Assembly (NCBI GenBank): GCA_030272155.1
Contig: CP126202.1
Coordinates: 248,001-312,000 of the forward strand
Origin: Tetradesmus obliquus
Taxonomy: Eukaryota; Chlorophyta; Chlorophyceae; Sphaeropleales; Scenedesmaceae
DNA length: 64,000 nucleotides
Reading direction: 5' to 3'
Shown here piece by piece: positions 34,447 through 45,435 of the stretch. The notes beneath the pieces were generated by a model. It was not told the origin of the DNA, searched no databases, and saw only the letters and a program-made list of their open reading frames with translations. Both the position numbers and the translations under genes were made by a program. Every line of letters begins with the position of its first letter. Within the stretch, counting starts at the first letter, position 1.

Positions 34447-35594
34447 GGCAGCAGCAACAGCAGCTGGCCACAGCAGTGGTGCATGTGTGTCGCCCTGCAA
34501 GCTGCGGTGCTTACAACATCCAGCCGCTGCAGCATGCACTATCCCGCCATCTCAAAAAGTTGACCGCAACGTTCCTTGCTGCGAAGTGTAGTATGCCATC
34601 GTGCTTGCTTTGTGTCAAACACGTTGCTTTTCTAACCTCTGCCTGCAGGACCTGCTGGACGCCACGGCTGATGTGAGGGTGGTGCCGGGCTGGCTGTCGC
34701 GGCTGCTGACGTGCCTGTTTGTGGCCTCCACTGTGGGCACTGCCATGCTGGTGACAGACCTGGGGGCAGTGCTGCACATGATCGGAGGCACGGTGAGCTC
34801 GCCTATCGAGAGGGTTGTGCACAGGGTGCAATCATTTGTGGCTGCTGCTTGGTTTGTGCTGCTTGCGCGGCCTCCACTGTGAGCACTGCCTGGTGACGGA
34901 CCGAGGGTAAGTGCTGCACATGATTGGAGGCACGGTGAGCATTGAGCAGCACTTTTGTGGGGGATTCCAGTCGTTATCGCCCAGCTGTTGCTGCCTGGTA
35001 CTCCCACTGCTTGAATCGTGCTCTTGTAGCAAGCCTGAGCATGTGATTTAGCACATGATCAGTGGTACAATGAATCTGGTGTTTAGTTAGATGTGTGCTG
35101 CAGCATGTTCAAGTGCGTGCTGCTTTTGTGGCCTTCACTGTGGGGGCTGCCATGGGGTGTACTGCTCAACTCTACCAGCAGTACTCTCATGCGCACAACG
35201 CACACCCCTGATGCCGCTGTGTGTGCTGCAGGCTGCGGCGTTCATGGTGTTCCTGCTGCCTGGGCTGCTGCTGATGAACGCAGCCATCATCAAGCACACT
35301 ACTGCTGGCAGCACTGCTGCCACAGGCGACGCAGCAGCAGCAGCAGCAGCGCAGGCCTCTAGCGTCTGCTCAGGCCAGCAAGGTGCAGCAGGAGAAGCGC
35401 CTGACACAGAGGCAGCGGCAGCAGCAGATGGCCTTGCAGCGCCGCTGCTGGTGCCTGCAAGGATCAGCAGGAAGGCAGGGTTTAGGGATGCAGGGCTCAT
35501 CTTCACTCCCCGCAAGAGCTGGTGGGCAGGCCTGCTGCTGGTGGTGGTTGCTGGCGCGGTGATGGCGATCACATGTTTGACCGCGGGAGCATGA
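30226..35594 (+). CDS. Amino acid/auxin permease (AAAP) family transporter
   Basis: Twelve exons join in phase: 30226-30321, 30413-30524, 30809-31008, 31721-31862, 32151-32221, 32543-32647, 33015-33085, 33393-33523, 33866-33939, 34320-34397, 34649-34792, 35232-35594, giving 528 residues. The N-terminal signature SVFTLCNTAIGAGVLGLPFA is the first half-helix that binds the substrate amino group in AAAP/SLC38 proteins. Further hydrophobic segments follow (LLLFAAVASLESLTMYVLA, VTVLYLWGSSVAYL, VPLLLLVGLLLLPCCF, YSISIVVFGFNCH, GAIISYMSIILLGYTAVG, LLTCLFVASTVGTAMLVTDL, FMVFLLPGLLLMNAAI, WWAGLLLVVVAGAVMAI), about 11 in all as expected. An acidic Ala-rich loop precedes the last helix. It probably moves neutral amino acids with H+ or Na+ across the plasma or vacuolar membrane. 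The substrate cannot be read from sequence. Confidence 0.92.
31086..31540 (+). pseudogene. ~320-bp tandem duplication carrying copies of the end of transporter exon 3
   Basis: The exon end coding RKTGAGLSAVTVLYLWGS (real copy 30938-31008) recurs at 31086-31155 and 31404-31474. Both copies have in-frame stops (TGA after the LYM codons; TAG after GSA). The following intron piece, GGGCTACAGGGTTTTCGGGA, is also copied near 31212 and 31535, giving a ~320-bp period. Confidence 0.8.
33578..33757 (+). pseudogene. Two copies of the end of transporter exon 8 with donor
   Basis: 33578-33640 repeats the helix-coding end AIISYMSIILLGYTAVGVSG and its GTGAGG donor almost perfectly, exactly 117 bp after the original. 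33692-33757 is a decayed third copy that has lost the donor. Intron sequence TTTGTTTTCTCCCAATC travels with each unit. Confidence 0.85.
34876..34936 (+). pseudogene. Decayed copy of the end of transporter exon 11
   Basis: GCACATGATTGGAGGCACGG plus donor GTGAGC repeats the end of exon 34649-34792 (LHMIGGT), preceded by a gapped copy of the ASTVGTAMLVTDLG codons. Confidence 0.65.
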
Positions 35595-36091
35595 ATTTGG
35601 CGCCAGAACTTGATGCTTGAAGTCTGGTCAAACAATGTGCATGGGCAGGGTTGTTTGCTGACTAAGCTGTTGGGTGTGACTGTCACAGCCACATGGTGTG
35701 ATGCTTGCTAGGGTTGGGATCTTGCTGTTTCGGGGCCATCAGGGAAGCTGACACGGTTGCTTGATAAATCCTCTGTCATTGCTGCTTTTTCATTTGCTCT
35801 TGCGATTGATGTGCTTGCTGGTGCACAGCGGTGGTCATGTACACCTTCACGGCAACCCCCTACTCACAGGGGGTGTGAGTAGGGTTTCTGGTGCCGAAGC
35901 CACAGCAGACGCTGAACAGCCTCTTCAGAAACACACCGTGGATTTGATGATCGATATTGGTATGGAATCGGTCAATTTGTCCAGCACCGAGAATACATGA
36001 CCTGCTCAAGGGAACATTCGCTTTGCCTAAAATTGATCTTCCTCTGCACCGTCGCCTCCATTTTCAAGTTATAAGATCAATTAAAAAGCCA

Positions 36092-36628
36092 ATGATGTCG
36101 CATCGAGGCCTGGTTGTGCGCCAGCAGTATGGCTGTGCCTCGCTGCTGCACAAGCACAGCCTGTGCCACATCTCGCGGGCCTCAGGCAGCAGAAGAAGCC
36201 GCATTTATACGCCATGCAGCGTACCTAAGCAGCACCAGCAGCATATTCGGTTAGAGCAAGCAGTACTGGCAGACTACCCCACAGAGCAGTTGCTCCAGCT
36301 GCTGCACAAGCATGGTGAGCAGCTGGCAACATTGATGCGCACATTGCCACATCAGCGTTGCCTTACATACCGTGTAGTGGCTTTGTATTTCATAGCTATC
36401 TGCAGCCTGGTCAGCAACAGTTACAGCACCGTGCATGCATGCCTCATGCAGTACGAGGCAAGGATACTGCTGATGGCTGGCGGACTCATGCATACACAGC
36501 AGCATGCATGCTCACAAATGCAGGGAAGCACGCTGCACTGCAGGTAGTTACTTCAGATTTGTGTCTGCTGCATGACAGGTGTGCAAATACCTGAAGAAGA
36601 ACAGGAAGAGCCACAGCAGCGGAATTGC

Positions 36629-36686
<58 letters not shown>

Positions 36687-37139
36687 CAAAGCAAGTGCAA
36701 CAGCTTGCTGCAGGCTCAAGCAGCAGCAGCAGCAGTCAGCGGCAGCTAGAACAAGGCCTAACCAAGCAGCAGCAGCAGCAGCAACAGCTCTCCACGCAGG
36801 CCGCCTCGCGCGCCGCACGTGTCGCTGCCAGCAGCAAGCGCCGCTCCGCACTGCTGTCGCGCCTCGCTGCCGCACGCGTGGCAGCACGAGCCAAGATCGT
36901 GCGGCTGCCGCTGCGGCTGTGTATTGCTGGCAGGGCAGGCAGCCGGCGCTACCTGACAGTGCCAGTAGATGTGGAGGGTGTAGGGTTTGTGGATTTCCTG
37001 CTGGATGGGTCCAGCTACCTGTCGCGAATCACGCCTGGCCTGCGCAGCAGATTGGGCATGGGGCCGGCAGATGGAGTGGCGGTGGTGCTGGGGCGCAAAC
37101 CTGCAGCGCCTGGCAGCAGCAGCAGCAGCAAGGCCAGTG

Positions 37140-37174
<35 letters not shown>

Positions 37175-39366
37175 GAGGGTGAAGGGAACAGGGAGGGAAG
37201 TAGCAGCAGAGGCAGCAGCAGCGATGCAGTGGCAGGGAGTGGCACCAGCGGAGAAGGGACGAGCAGCAGCAGCAGCAGTAGCAACAGCAGCAGCAGCAGC
37301 AGCAGGCTGCGCCTGCGGCAGCGGGTGCAGCTGCCAGACATGTGGCTGGGTGAGTGGGCTGTGCCTGTTTTGTCTCTGCAGTGTCTTCATGCAGCTTTAT
37401 AACAGCGCAGATGCATACTCAAAGCACACCTGCATTGCACTCGCTGCATGAGCAGTTGTGGTGTGTGGTTCGCCACCCTGCTGCTATGTTGTGCGTTGAC
37501 TTCCAGCTAGCAGTTGACCAGACATGCTTGTCATCAGCCTCCCATACACCCGACACATATGCCAAAGTGCGTGGCAACTACCACCTGGCATGCGCTGATT
37601 TACCTACACACAGTCAACACGGTTGCTTGCACTTGTTGCTGCATTGGCTGCACCTGTTGCACTTGTTGCTGCATTGGCTGCACCTGTTGCACTTGTTGCT
37701 GCATTGGCTGCACCTGTTGCATCTGTTGCTGCTTTGGGCTGCAGGCACTGCCAAGCTGCCCCCGCAGCAGGCCTACGTGGCCTCACTGCTGCTGCCGCCA
37801 CGCCGCCAGCAGCAGCAGCAGCAAAAGCCAGGCAGCAGCAGCAGCAGCAGCAAGCCCCCTAACACCACCCAGCAGCAGCAGCAGCCACCTGCCAACAGCA
37901 GCGCCGGATCCGCTGCTGGAGCAGCAGCGGCAGCGGCAGCGGCAGCAGCAGTGCCAGCGGTTGGCGGCTTGTTGGGTGTGCAGGTGCTGCGCTGCTTTGA
38001 CCTTGATGTGGACGTGGCTGGCAACCAGCTGGCGCTGCACCCCGCAGGCCACGTTGAGCTGGGGCTGTGTGACGTGGCAGGCATGACGCCCGTGCCGTGT
38101 CGCTTTACAAAGAGTGAGTGACTGCTTCTAGTGTTACAAGTTTGCTGTTGCTGTCAACGCTGTCAGTCGCCTCTACTTTATGTGTCCAGTATCAAGTCTT
38201 CACTGGGCTGCTGGACCTATCAGCAGCCACCAGCATCCTCAACTGGGAGGCTGTAATGCACTCCACTTGCCTCATCTCACTGCCTCATGCCACTTGCTGT
38301 GACTACCCTGTGGCCAGGAGGTGCCTCCATACTGACCCTTACAAGCTGCTGCTGCCGCCTGCTGCAACCTGTCCATTCGTGTGCTTGCTGTGCAGGTGGT
38401 GCCATCGTGCTGCCAGTGTCCCTGGCAGGCAGCGCGCCTTTCACTGGGCTGCTGGACCTGTCAGCAGCCACCAGCATACTCAACTGGGAGGCCGCTGCAC
38501 TGCTGGGCATGAACTGCACAGAGCAACAGCAGGAGGAGCGCCAGTGGCAGCAGCAGCAGCAGCAGCAGTTGGCAAGTGACGGCAGCAGCAGCGGTGCCAC
38601 AGCAGCAGCAGGGAGCAGCACGCCGCAGGGGCAGGGAGGCAGCAGCAGCGGTGGCGGTGGGGCGGCCAACATGTATGGCTACTTTGGCAATATTGAGGTG
38701 CTGCCAGATGCAGAGCTGCTGCTGCAGCGGCCTAAGCTGCCTGGCAGCGGCAGCGGCAGCAGCAGCAGCAGCGCCCAGGTGGCTGAGCATCACCACAGTC
38801 ACCAGCAACAGCAGCAGCACGGACTGCATGTCAGCGGCCACAGCAGCAGCAGCAGCAGCAGCAGCAGCCATCTTGATGCTCTGAACCGGCAGCCACCAAA
38901 GATATCGCTGCCAGGCGGATTGGGGACAGGCAGCAGCAGCAGCAGCAGCAGCATCGGCGGCTGGCTGGAAGGCAATGTGCAACCATTTAGTAGCCCACAG
39001 AGCGCTAAGGGAGGCCGTGGCAGCAGCAGCAGCAGCAACGGCAGTGGATACAGTCCGCTGCGGGTGCAGCAGCATCAGGTGGCTGCCAGTGCTGTGAAGC
39101 TGGTGTTAGGCCATGCGAGGCTTGCAGCTGCGGCAGCAGCAACTGCAACCAGCACCACCAGCAGCAGCAGCAGCTCAGGTTCGCTGCTCCTGTCACCGCC
39201 TTCGCGGTTTGGCGTTGCGGGGTTGCGGGGTTTAGCGCAGCTGGGCCTGTCTGGGCAGCCCGCTATGGTGGTGGGCGCAGATGTGTGGGGCCGGCAGCGT
39301 GCAGTGCTGTGCCTCAAGTCTGGCTGGCTGTACCTGGCTGACAGGCCCCCTCAAGTGCACCAGTGA
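36092..39366 (+). CDS. Retropepsin-like protein with two aspartyl-protease-type domains, probably inactive
   Basis: Four exons join in phase: 36092-36314, 36579-37349, 37745-38113, 38396-39366, for 777 residues. After a Gln/Ser-rich start, residues of the first domain read RRYLTVPVDVEGVGFVDFLLDGSSYLSRIT, and a hydrophobic-hydrophobic-Gly block (GGLLGVQVLRCFDLDVD) closes it. A second domain begins IVLPVSLAGSAPFTGLLDLS, then AATSILNWEAAALLGM, and closes with MVVGADVWG plus a final strand. The pattern (strand, D-x-x, then S/T-x-I) is that of retropepsin-like folds in plant aspartyl-protease family proteins, but the catalytic D-T/S-G has become D-G-S and D-L-S. Ser, Gln and Ala homopolymers split both domains. 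No clear signal peptide is seen. The fold call is moderate and the function unknown. Confidence 0.6.
37622..37744 (+). repeat. 30-bp minisatellite ending at a 3' splice site
   Basis: Nearly four copies of a 30-bp unit (CACTTGTTGCTGCATTGGCT, then GCACCTGTTG) form the pyrimidine-rich end of the intron. The last variant copy, CTTTGGGCTGCAG, is the acceptor used at 37745. Confidence 0.9.
38190..38256 (+). pseudogene. Copy of an internal piece of exon 38396-39366
   Basis: The piece coding FTGLLDLSAATSILNWEA is repeated about 238 bp upstream in the intron, with a few synonymous changes, and then diverges. Confidence 0.75.
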
Positions 39367-40382
39367 CAGTGTGTTACTGTGTGTCGTAAAGATGGACAAT
39401 CTAGCATGAAAAGTGCAAATTTACGCACCTTCAAGCTTGTGTCGTGCTGCTGGCAGAGAGCTAGTGCCGAAGCAGTGATTACAGGTCAAGCATGTGGCAA
39501 GGTGTCAGCGCTGGTTGCGCACCGCTGCTGCTGCGTGTCCAGGTGTAGGATGTGGTATGGGATGTTGTCTCGAAGCATGTGTAAGGTAACCAATTGTATG
39601 TCATGGTGTGTTGCTGGGTCACCGGCATGCTCCGTGCTGTATTTGGTGTGTGGGCCGAAACCTGGTGGGGTCAGCTGGGTTGCAAAAACAATTACAGGAG
39701 AACCCGTGCTATTGCGGCCTTTTAAGGCTGTGGCAAGGTGCAGTGCATGCCACCCAGATGGCATCTGCTGCCAGCCCTGCACAATAGGAGTGTACTGCCT
39801 TTCCAGAAACAGGCAGCAGCAGCTGAAATGCGTTATCTGGCAAGATTGACGTTCGATTGGCCGTGAGAAGGCCAGCCAATCCTGTCCAAACGCGTGCAGG
39901 GGGCGTGGTAGGTCTGACCTGACGGTTTGAGGGGAGACATGCACAAACATACAACATGCATGTATTTTTAAAGTTTGTCACGGTGTGGTTGTGCTCAAGC
40001 TCAACGAACACGAAGGGTCGCCGCGCATTACGCAAGAACTGTTCGTGGTGTTCTGCACACCTAACTTCACAGGTGAATGCAGCATGAGCAGTAGGGCGAG
40101 CATAGCCTGCTGATCGTGCAGATGCGTTCTCTATGTATAGCGTGTGAATTCAAGTCTTGATATCTGCGAACGTTGAACATGCAACTCAGACCAACCATAG
40201 AAGTCGACCAGCAAGTAGCCTACATCGCTGCAACCAGATAACATCTTGCAAGCTATTACATTGTTGATCTTTTGCCATTACAGCGGTGGTCTGAAGCGGC
40301 TGTTGCAGCTCCTGGAGAGACCGTTCGTGCGCTGAGCCGCTTAGCAAAGCCAGTGGACACCACAAAGTTAAATACAACTTCA
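39367..40382. other. Intergenic region
   Basis: 3' flank of the retropepsin-like gene and upstream part of the next gene. I see no supported exon or RNA gene. Confidence 0.5.
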
Positions 40383-40729
40383 ATGGGCACTGGAGATGGT
40401 TTTGCAGCGGCCACGTCTGCTGCTGGGCGCGCCTGCCACTGCCCCACGCAGGCTGTTGAAACTCCGTGCAGCAACCAGCCCAGGCCGAAGCGACAGCAGC
40501 AAAAGATCGGCGTGCACAGTCTACGAAAATGCAGCGTAGTGCTTCAGCTGGTATTCCTGCTCCTGACGTATGCCACCTTGCCAGGTACGTGGCACCACAG
40601 CATTGTACGTAGTTCTGGTAGGGTCATACACCCTTGCATATGCACGTTTGGTTGTGGTGTATGCAACTAAGGTGAACGCAGCGCGAGCTGCAGCATCTGC
40701 TGTGAAGTGCTGCTGAGGCTTGGCCACAT

Positions 40730-40770
<41 letters not shown>

Positions 40771-41968
40771 CTGCTGGTATGATGCATCCGCAGCAGCTAG
40801 GAAAGGGAAGGCCGCCAGTTGCCTCTATGCAATTGTATTTCATTGTGCAGCTCCTCACTGGCGTGCCTCACGGGCTGTGCTCGCATAGCCCATTGGCGGT
40901 GCAGCAGCATTGCACTGCATTGCACTGGCGTGCAGAGAGCCGCTGCCATGCCATGCAGCACAGCTGCACTGTGCTGCAGCTTACGCTGGGAAAGTACACA
41001 GGCATGCAGTGCACCTCTGCAGTGCACAACATCATCGCACTGTGTCATCTTCTTCTCATATCAGCCACACTCACTAACACACGGCATAACATGCGACAGA
41101 TGCAGCATGGATGCTTGCATGCATGCAGATGCTCTCCTGCAGCAGCTGCCTTACACAGCTGTCGCTGCTGCTCACTCTGCTGCTCACACTGCTGCTCACA
41201 CTGCTGCTCACACACTGCTGCTGACACATGCCACTCGCAGCACACATCAGGCATGCCCCATTAGGCCCTAACCATCATGCACACAAACGTGCCCCTCCTG
41301 CAGTGCAGGGGTGATTGCTGACGACGTGTCCTGCCAGCAGCCGTCCAACCTCTCGCTTCCAGCACATGACATCTACCTTGCATGCCTGCACACACTAACA
41401 CCCACATGTGTGTCAACATGCCCCTCCTGCAGGGGTGACTGCTGACGACGTGTCCTGCCAGCAGCCGCCCAGCCTCTCGCTTCCAGCACATGACATCTAC
41501 CTTGCATGCCTGCACACACTAACACCCACATGTGTGTCAACATGCCCCTCCTGCAGGGGTGACTGCTGACGACGTGTCCTGCCAGCAGCCCCCCAGCCTC
41601 TCTCTTTGCTCTTGAGGCACATGATATGCAGCTTGCAGGCCTGCCGTTTATGCACATACTAACATCCACATGTGTGTTAACATGCCCCTCCTGCAGGAGT
41701 GCTTGCTGACGACGTATCCTGCCAGCAGCCGCCCAGCCTCTCAATTGAAGCCCAGAAGCCGGCTGACCAGTGCCAGGGCTCCCTGGACGGCTCCAGCACC
41801 CGCATCGTGACCAACCTCACATACACAGCCAGCATGACAGGCAACGGCGACATTGCGCCCACCTTTGAGACTTTCTTTGATGGAGAGGCCAGCAGCTGCG
41901 AGCCGGAGGTCGTAGGTGAGTTCCAATTTGCAGCAATGGTTGCAGCAGCAGGAGCAGTAGGAGCCAGC

Positions 41969-42027
<59 letters not shown>

Positions 42028-45000
42028 TGCTGCGAGCCGGAAGTTGTGAGTGATTGGCTGCAGGAACAGCAGCAGCATTAGCAGCCAGCGCAGCAGCAGC
42101 AGCAGCAGCTGCGAGCCGGAGGTTGTGAGTAAGTGGCTGCAGGCAGCACAGCATCAGCAGCTGCGGTAGCAGCAACAGACGTTAGCGGCAGGGATGGCAG
42201 CAGGAGCCGCTGCAATCAAGAAGCGACCTAGGGTGGTGTAGGCCCATCAGCATCAGGAGTGGCAGCAGAAGTGTCAGCAGCAGCAGCAGCTGACCTGTAA
42301 CGCAGCTGGTGAGAGGGGCCGAGACATCCCTGCAGCCGCAGCAGCAGTAGTGACATGCATCAGTCCAAAAACCCCATATGCGCTGACAGTTCTGCATACT
42401 GATCTGCTGCCGTCCCCGCTGCAATGACCCTCGCACCTGGCTGCCGGCATCGCTGTCGTACCCGTTACAAAAATAACAAACTGACAGTGGAGCGCTCCAT
42501 GGACGGCTTCACACAGTCTGGCGTGGTCGCTGTGGCCTGCCAGGGCTCCTTCAGCGAGGGCCCGCATTCACTGCAGGTCACAGCTATTTTCGACAACGGC
42601 ATGCCTGGCTGCGGTGGCGTGTTCAGAACCATCTCCACAACCGCAGTCGTCATCGGGCCCCCAAGCATCCGGCTCACCAAGGCGCAAGATGCCGAGCTGT
42701 GCTTCGGCAGCAAGCAGTTTTTGCTGAGCTTCCCGTATGAGAAGAGCGAGAGCGTGCGCGGGCTCGCGATGGGGTACACTGTGACGGTCAATGGCCAGGA
42801 CAGGAGCATGTGCAGCGCTGCTGAGTCGGGGGCAGGTGGGTGAGCGGGAGGCTCCGGTAGGTGCCATTTGCAGACAAAATGGGATGTAGTATACTCCTGC
42901 TTGGGCAGGCGCGCTGGTAGCAGCTGCTGCGCTGCAAAACATGCATGCAGGTTTGGCAGCAATGCAAGGTTGCTGCCAGCAGCAGAGGGAGGAGAGAATT
43001 GGCACCACAGCAGCAGCTGCCCATGTGTTGCATAATCACGGCTTACCAGGCGCAGCACTCTGCCTTACACCTTGTTGCCGGCCTCACCACTGCTGCTGCT
43101 GCTGCCACTGCTGCCGCTGCTGCTAGTCGCTGCTGTGTACAACAGGTGTGACGGTCACCTGCAGCACAAACGCCGCTGCTGGCTTTGCCTTGGGCACCTA
43201 CGACGTCACCACTGCTTGTGATGCTGCTGCTGCTGCTGCTGTTGCTGTTGCTGTTGTTAACTGCCGCTGTCTACAACAGGCGTAACCGTCACCTGCAGCA
43301 CAAATGACGCTGCCGGCTTTGCCTCCGGCACCTACGACATCACCCTTGCAGCCTACCTGATGGAGCAAGGTGCAGTGTCAGTCTGCAAACAGGAGCTTGC
43401 CACGACACCCGTAACCACGCGCATCAGCGTCAAAGCAAGGCCAATTGTCAACCTGAGGCACCTGGAGCCTGTGCCAGTGTGCTTGGGTGCTCGAACCGCA
43501 ACAGCGCAGTTTGAGTACTGGGTGGACAATGCGGGCAATGGAGCGCAGGTGGCTGCTATCAAGCCGCTGGGGCAGGTGGTGGCACCTGGCACGCTGGCGG
43601 CGCTGTCGACTGACTGCAAGTCGACACTAGAAGGTGGGTGGCTGTGATGTACAAAGTATTTGAATACCGAGAGGGAGGTAGTTGCGTGTGGTATTTGCAT
43701 GAAGCAGCACTAGATGATGAGTGACGGCAGCATAGCGTTCTGCTGTAGCACCATCATGGTGACGGATTAGTGGCTGCTGTGTACGACATAATAGCAGGAG
43801 CGGCAGCAGCAGCAGGATTGCGTTGCTGGGCCAGGTGGTGGCACCTGGCACGCTGGCGGCGCTGTCGACTGACTGCAAGTCGACCCTGGAATGTGGGTGG
43901 CTGCTCACACAGTGGTGTGTTTGACACACGGTGGTATGTTTGACACACATGTTCGACACACAGCAGTATGTTTGAGACACATGTTTGACACACAGCAGTG
44001 TGTTTGAGACACATGTTTGACACACAGCAGTGTGTTTGGCGCTGGAAGGTGGTCGGCCATGTGCTGTTCAGACATATCTGCATATCACAGCTTTGCTAAA
44101 CCTGGCTGAAAAGGCGCGAAGCACAACGTATAGCAGCGGTGTGGGCCAGTCTGTTGCAGGGTGAACAGCAAAGTAGAAGCAGCAGTGATGCCTCGCCTAA
44201 CTCAGTCAACTTATTATGCTGTCAACTTCCTGTCATCAGACACACAATGATGGTCATAATCTTGCTGCTGCGGTGCTCTGTTCACTATTTACTGCTTGCA
44301 GCGTCCAGCGCAACTACCGGCAAGCTCACCGTCACATGCGGGGGAAACTTTGGCTTTGTGAATGGCAAGTGGAACGTGAAGGCCTCCATTGCTGCAACTT
44401 GCAACGACGTCAGCGCCCTCAACAGCGCACCTGCCATGGCAGCAGCAGCAGTAGGAACAGATGCAGTGTCCGCCAACGCCACAGCTGCTGCTGGCAGTGC
44501 AGCTTCTACTGTGGAGCTGACTGCTGCTCCTGCCGCAGCAGTAACAGGAACCCTTGAGATAACAGTGCCGCTATCCTGCTGCCTAACTGGCAGCTCGGTA
44601 ATGGCTTTTGCCCGCAGCAAAGCCGGCGTGGCACCCGCCTCCCGCTGCTTCAGGCCAAAAGTGCCCGGATCCGGAAATCACAAGGTCTGCAGCCTAAACC
44701 ACGGGTTTTGGAACCGCGGGCCGATGCCACTAGGCCGCATGTGGGTGGTGCCACAGCCGCCAGCCAGCGTGAAGCAACCCACTTGCAGCAGGCCTGGAGG
44801 GTTCAAGGTTGGAGATGTTATTGCGGAGTGTGTGCTGCAGGGCGGGAAGCTGCCGGACCTGATGAACATAACACTTGTTACAAGCAAATATAACGACCCT
44901 CGCAGGCGCACATTTGTCTTCTCGTGCGATCCACCTGGAGCTGGCGGCTGCACCACAAAGTGAGAGCAGCAGCAGCAGCAGCAGCAGCGCCTGCAGCTTA

Positions 45001-45435
45001 TATGCAAACAACTAGATATGCGTGTTTGTAGCATTCATACTCAAGCTTGGTATAGCCGTTCATGTGTGACCTTTGGCATGCTGCTGCCTCGCCGCAGCTG
45101 GGCTAGCAGCTGCTGAGACCCTGAGATGAATTTCTTTGCTTGTTGTAGGTTTGCAGGGTGTATGGCCATTCATGCTGTTGCTTTTCTTAACGCGCTACAA
45201 CACTGCTGGTGCTGCTGCTGCTGCTGCTGATTCTGTGCTGTCCCGCAGGTGGGAGTCTCCTGAATTTATACCCAGCTGGGTGGATGAGGAGAGCGGCTTG
45301 AAGATCAGCTCCTTCCAGACAGAGCCGCCAGCCAAGTGCAAGTGCAAGGACATGTACTGGGCCGTGCGGGAGCTGGGCGTGTACCGTGATAATGTGCCCA
45401 TGGGACTGTGCAAAGACACGGCACGGGCACCGTAG
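40383..45435 (+). CDS. Extracellular-type protein with three repeated Cys-containing domains
   Basis: Six exons join in phase: 40383-40584, 41697-41915, 42488-42835, 43280-43633, 44302-44959, 45249-45435, for 655 residues. A hydrophobic stretch near residue 50-65 (CSVVLQLVFLLLTYATLPG) is a signal anchor or late signal peptide. Three units of about 115 residues follow, each starting with a PPS/PPSI/RPIV strand, then a Cys-Leu/Phe-Gly or Cys-Gln-Gly turn, an intron, a V-x-C strand (VVAVACQGSFSEG, VTVTCSTNDAAGF, LTVTCGGNFGF) and a strand ending in Cys. This looks like an immunoglobulin-like or other beta-sandwich repeat, but I cannot name the family. The first four introns are all phase 1 and fall at equivalent places, as expected for a protein built by domain duplication. 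The C-terminus is Cys-rich (CKCKDMYWAVREL). A cell-wall or surface role is inferred. Confidence 0.7.
41286..41696 (+). repeat. 124-bp tandem array of acceptor plus exon 2 start
   Basis: The acceptor (CCCCTCCTGCAG) and first ~50 nt of exon 41697-41915 (codons for ADDVSCQQPPSLS) occur three more times upstream, at about 41295, 41425 and 41549, with 124, 124 and 140 bp spacing. The first copies carry GTGA right after the acceptor, giving an immediate stop in the used phase, so only the fourth is functional. Confidence 0.9.
43146..43230 (+). pseudogene. Copy of the start of exon 43280-43633
   Basis: Acceptor ACAACAG plus GTGTGACGGTCACCTGCAGC repeats the exon start (VTVTCSTN, AAGFALGTYDVT) 134 bp upstream. 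The copy has diverged at the protein level and then runs into CTG repeats. Confidence 0.8.
43822..44040 (+). repeat. Copy of exon 4 end, then a ~32-bp minisatellite
   Basis: 43822-43900 repeats the end of exon 43280-43633 (GQVVAPGTLAALSTDCKSTLE) and its GTGGGT-type donor, with one base changed so that the donor follows TGT. From about 43905 to 44040 a repeat of TTTGACACACAGCAGTGTG alternating with TTTGAGACACATG runs for about four units. Confidence 0.8.

Noticed and set aside
36625-37176. Alternative frames (poly-Ala, poly-Ser) across the Gln/Ser-rich exon
   Set aside because: Only the frame with the retropepsin-like domain joins the exon chain in phase.
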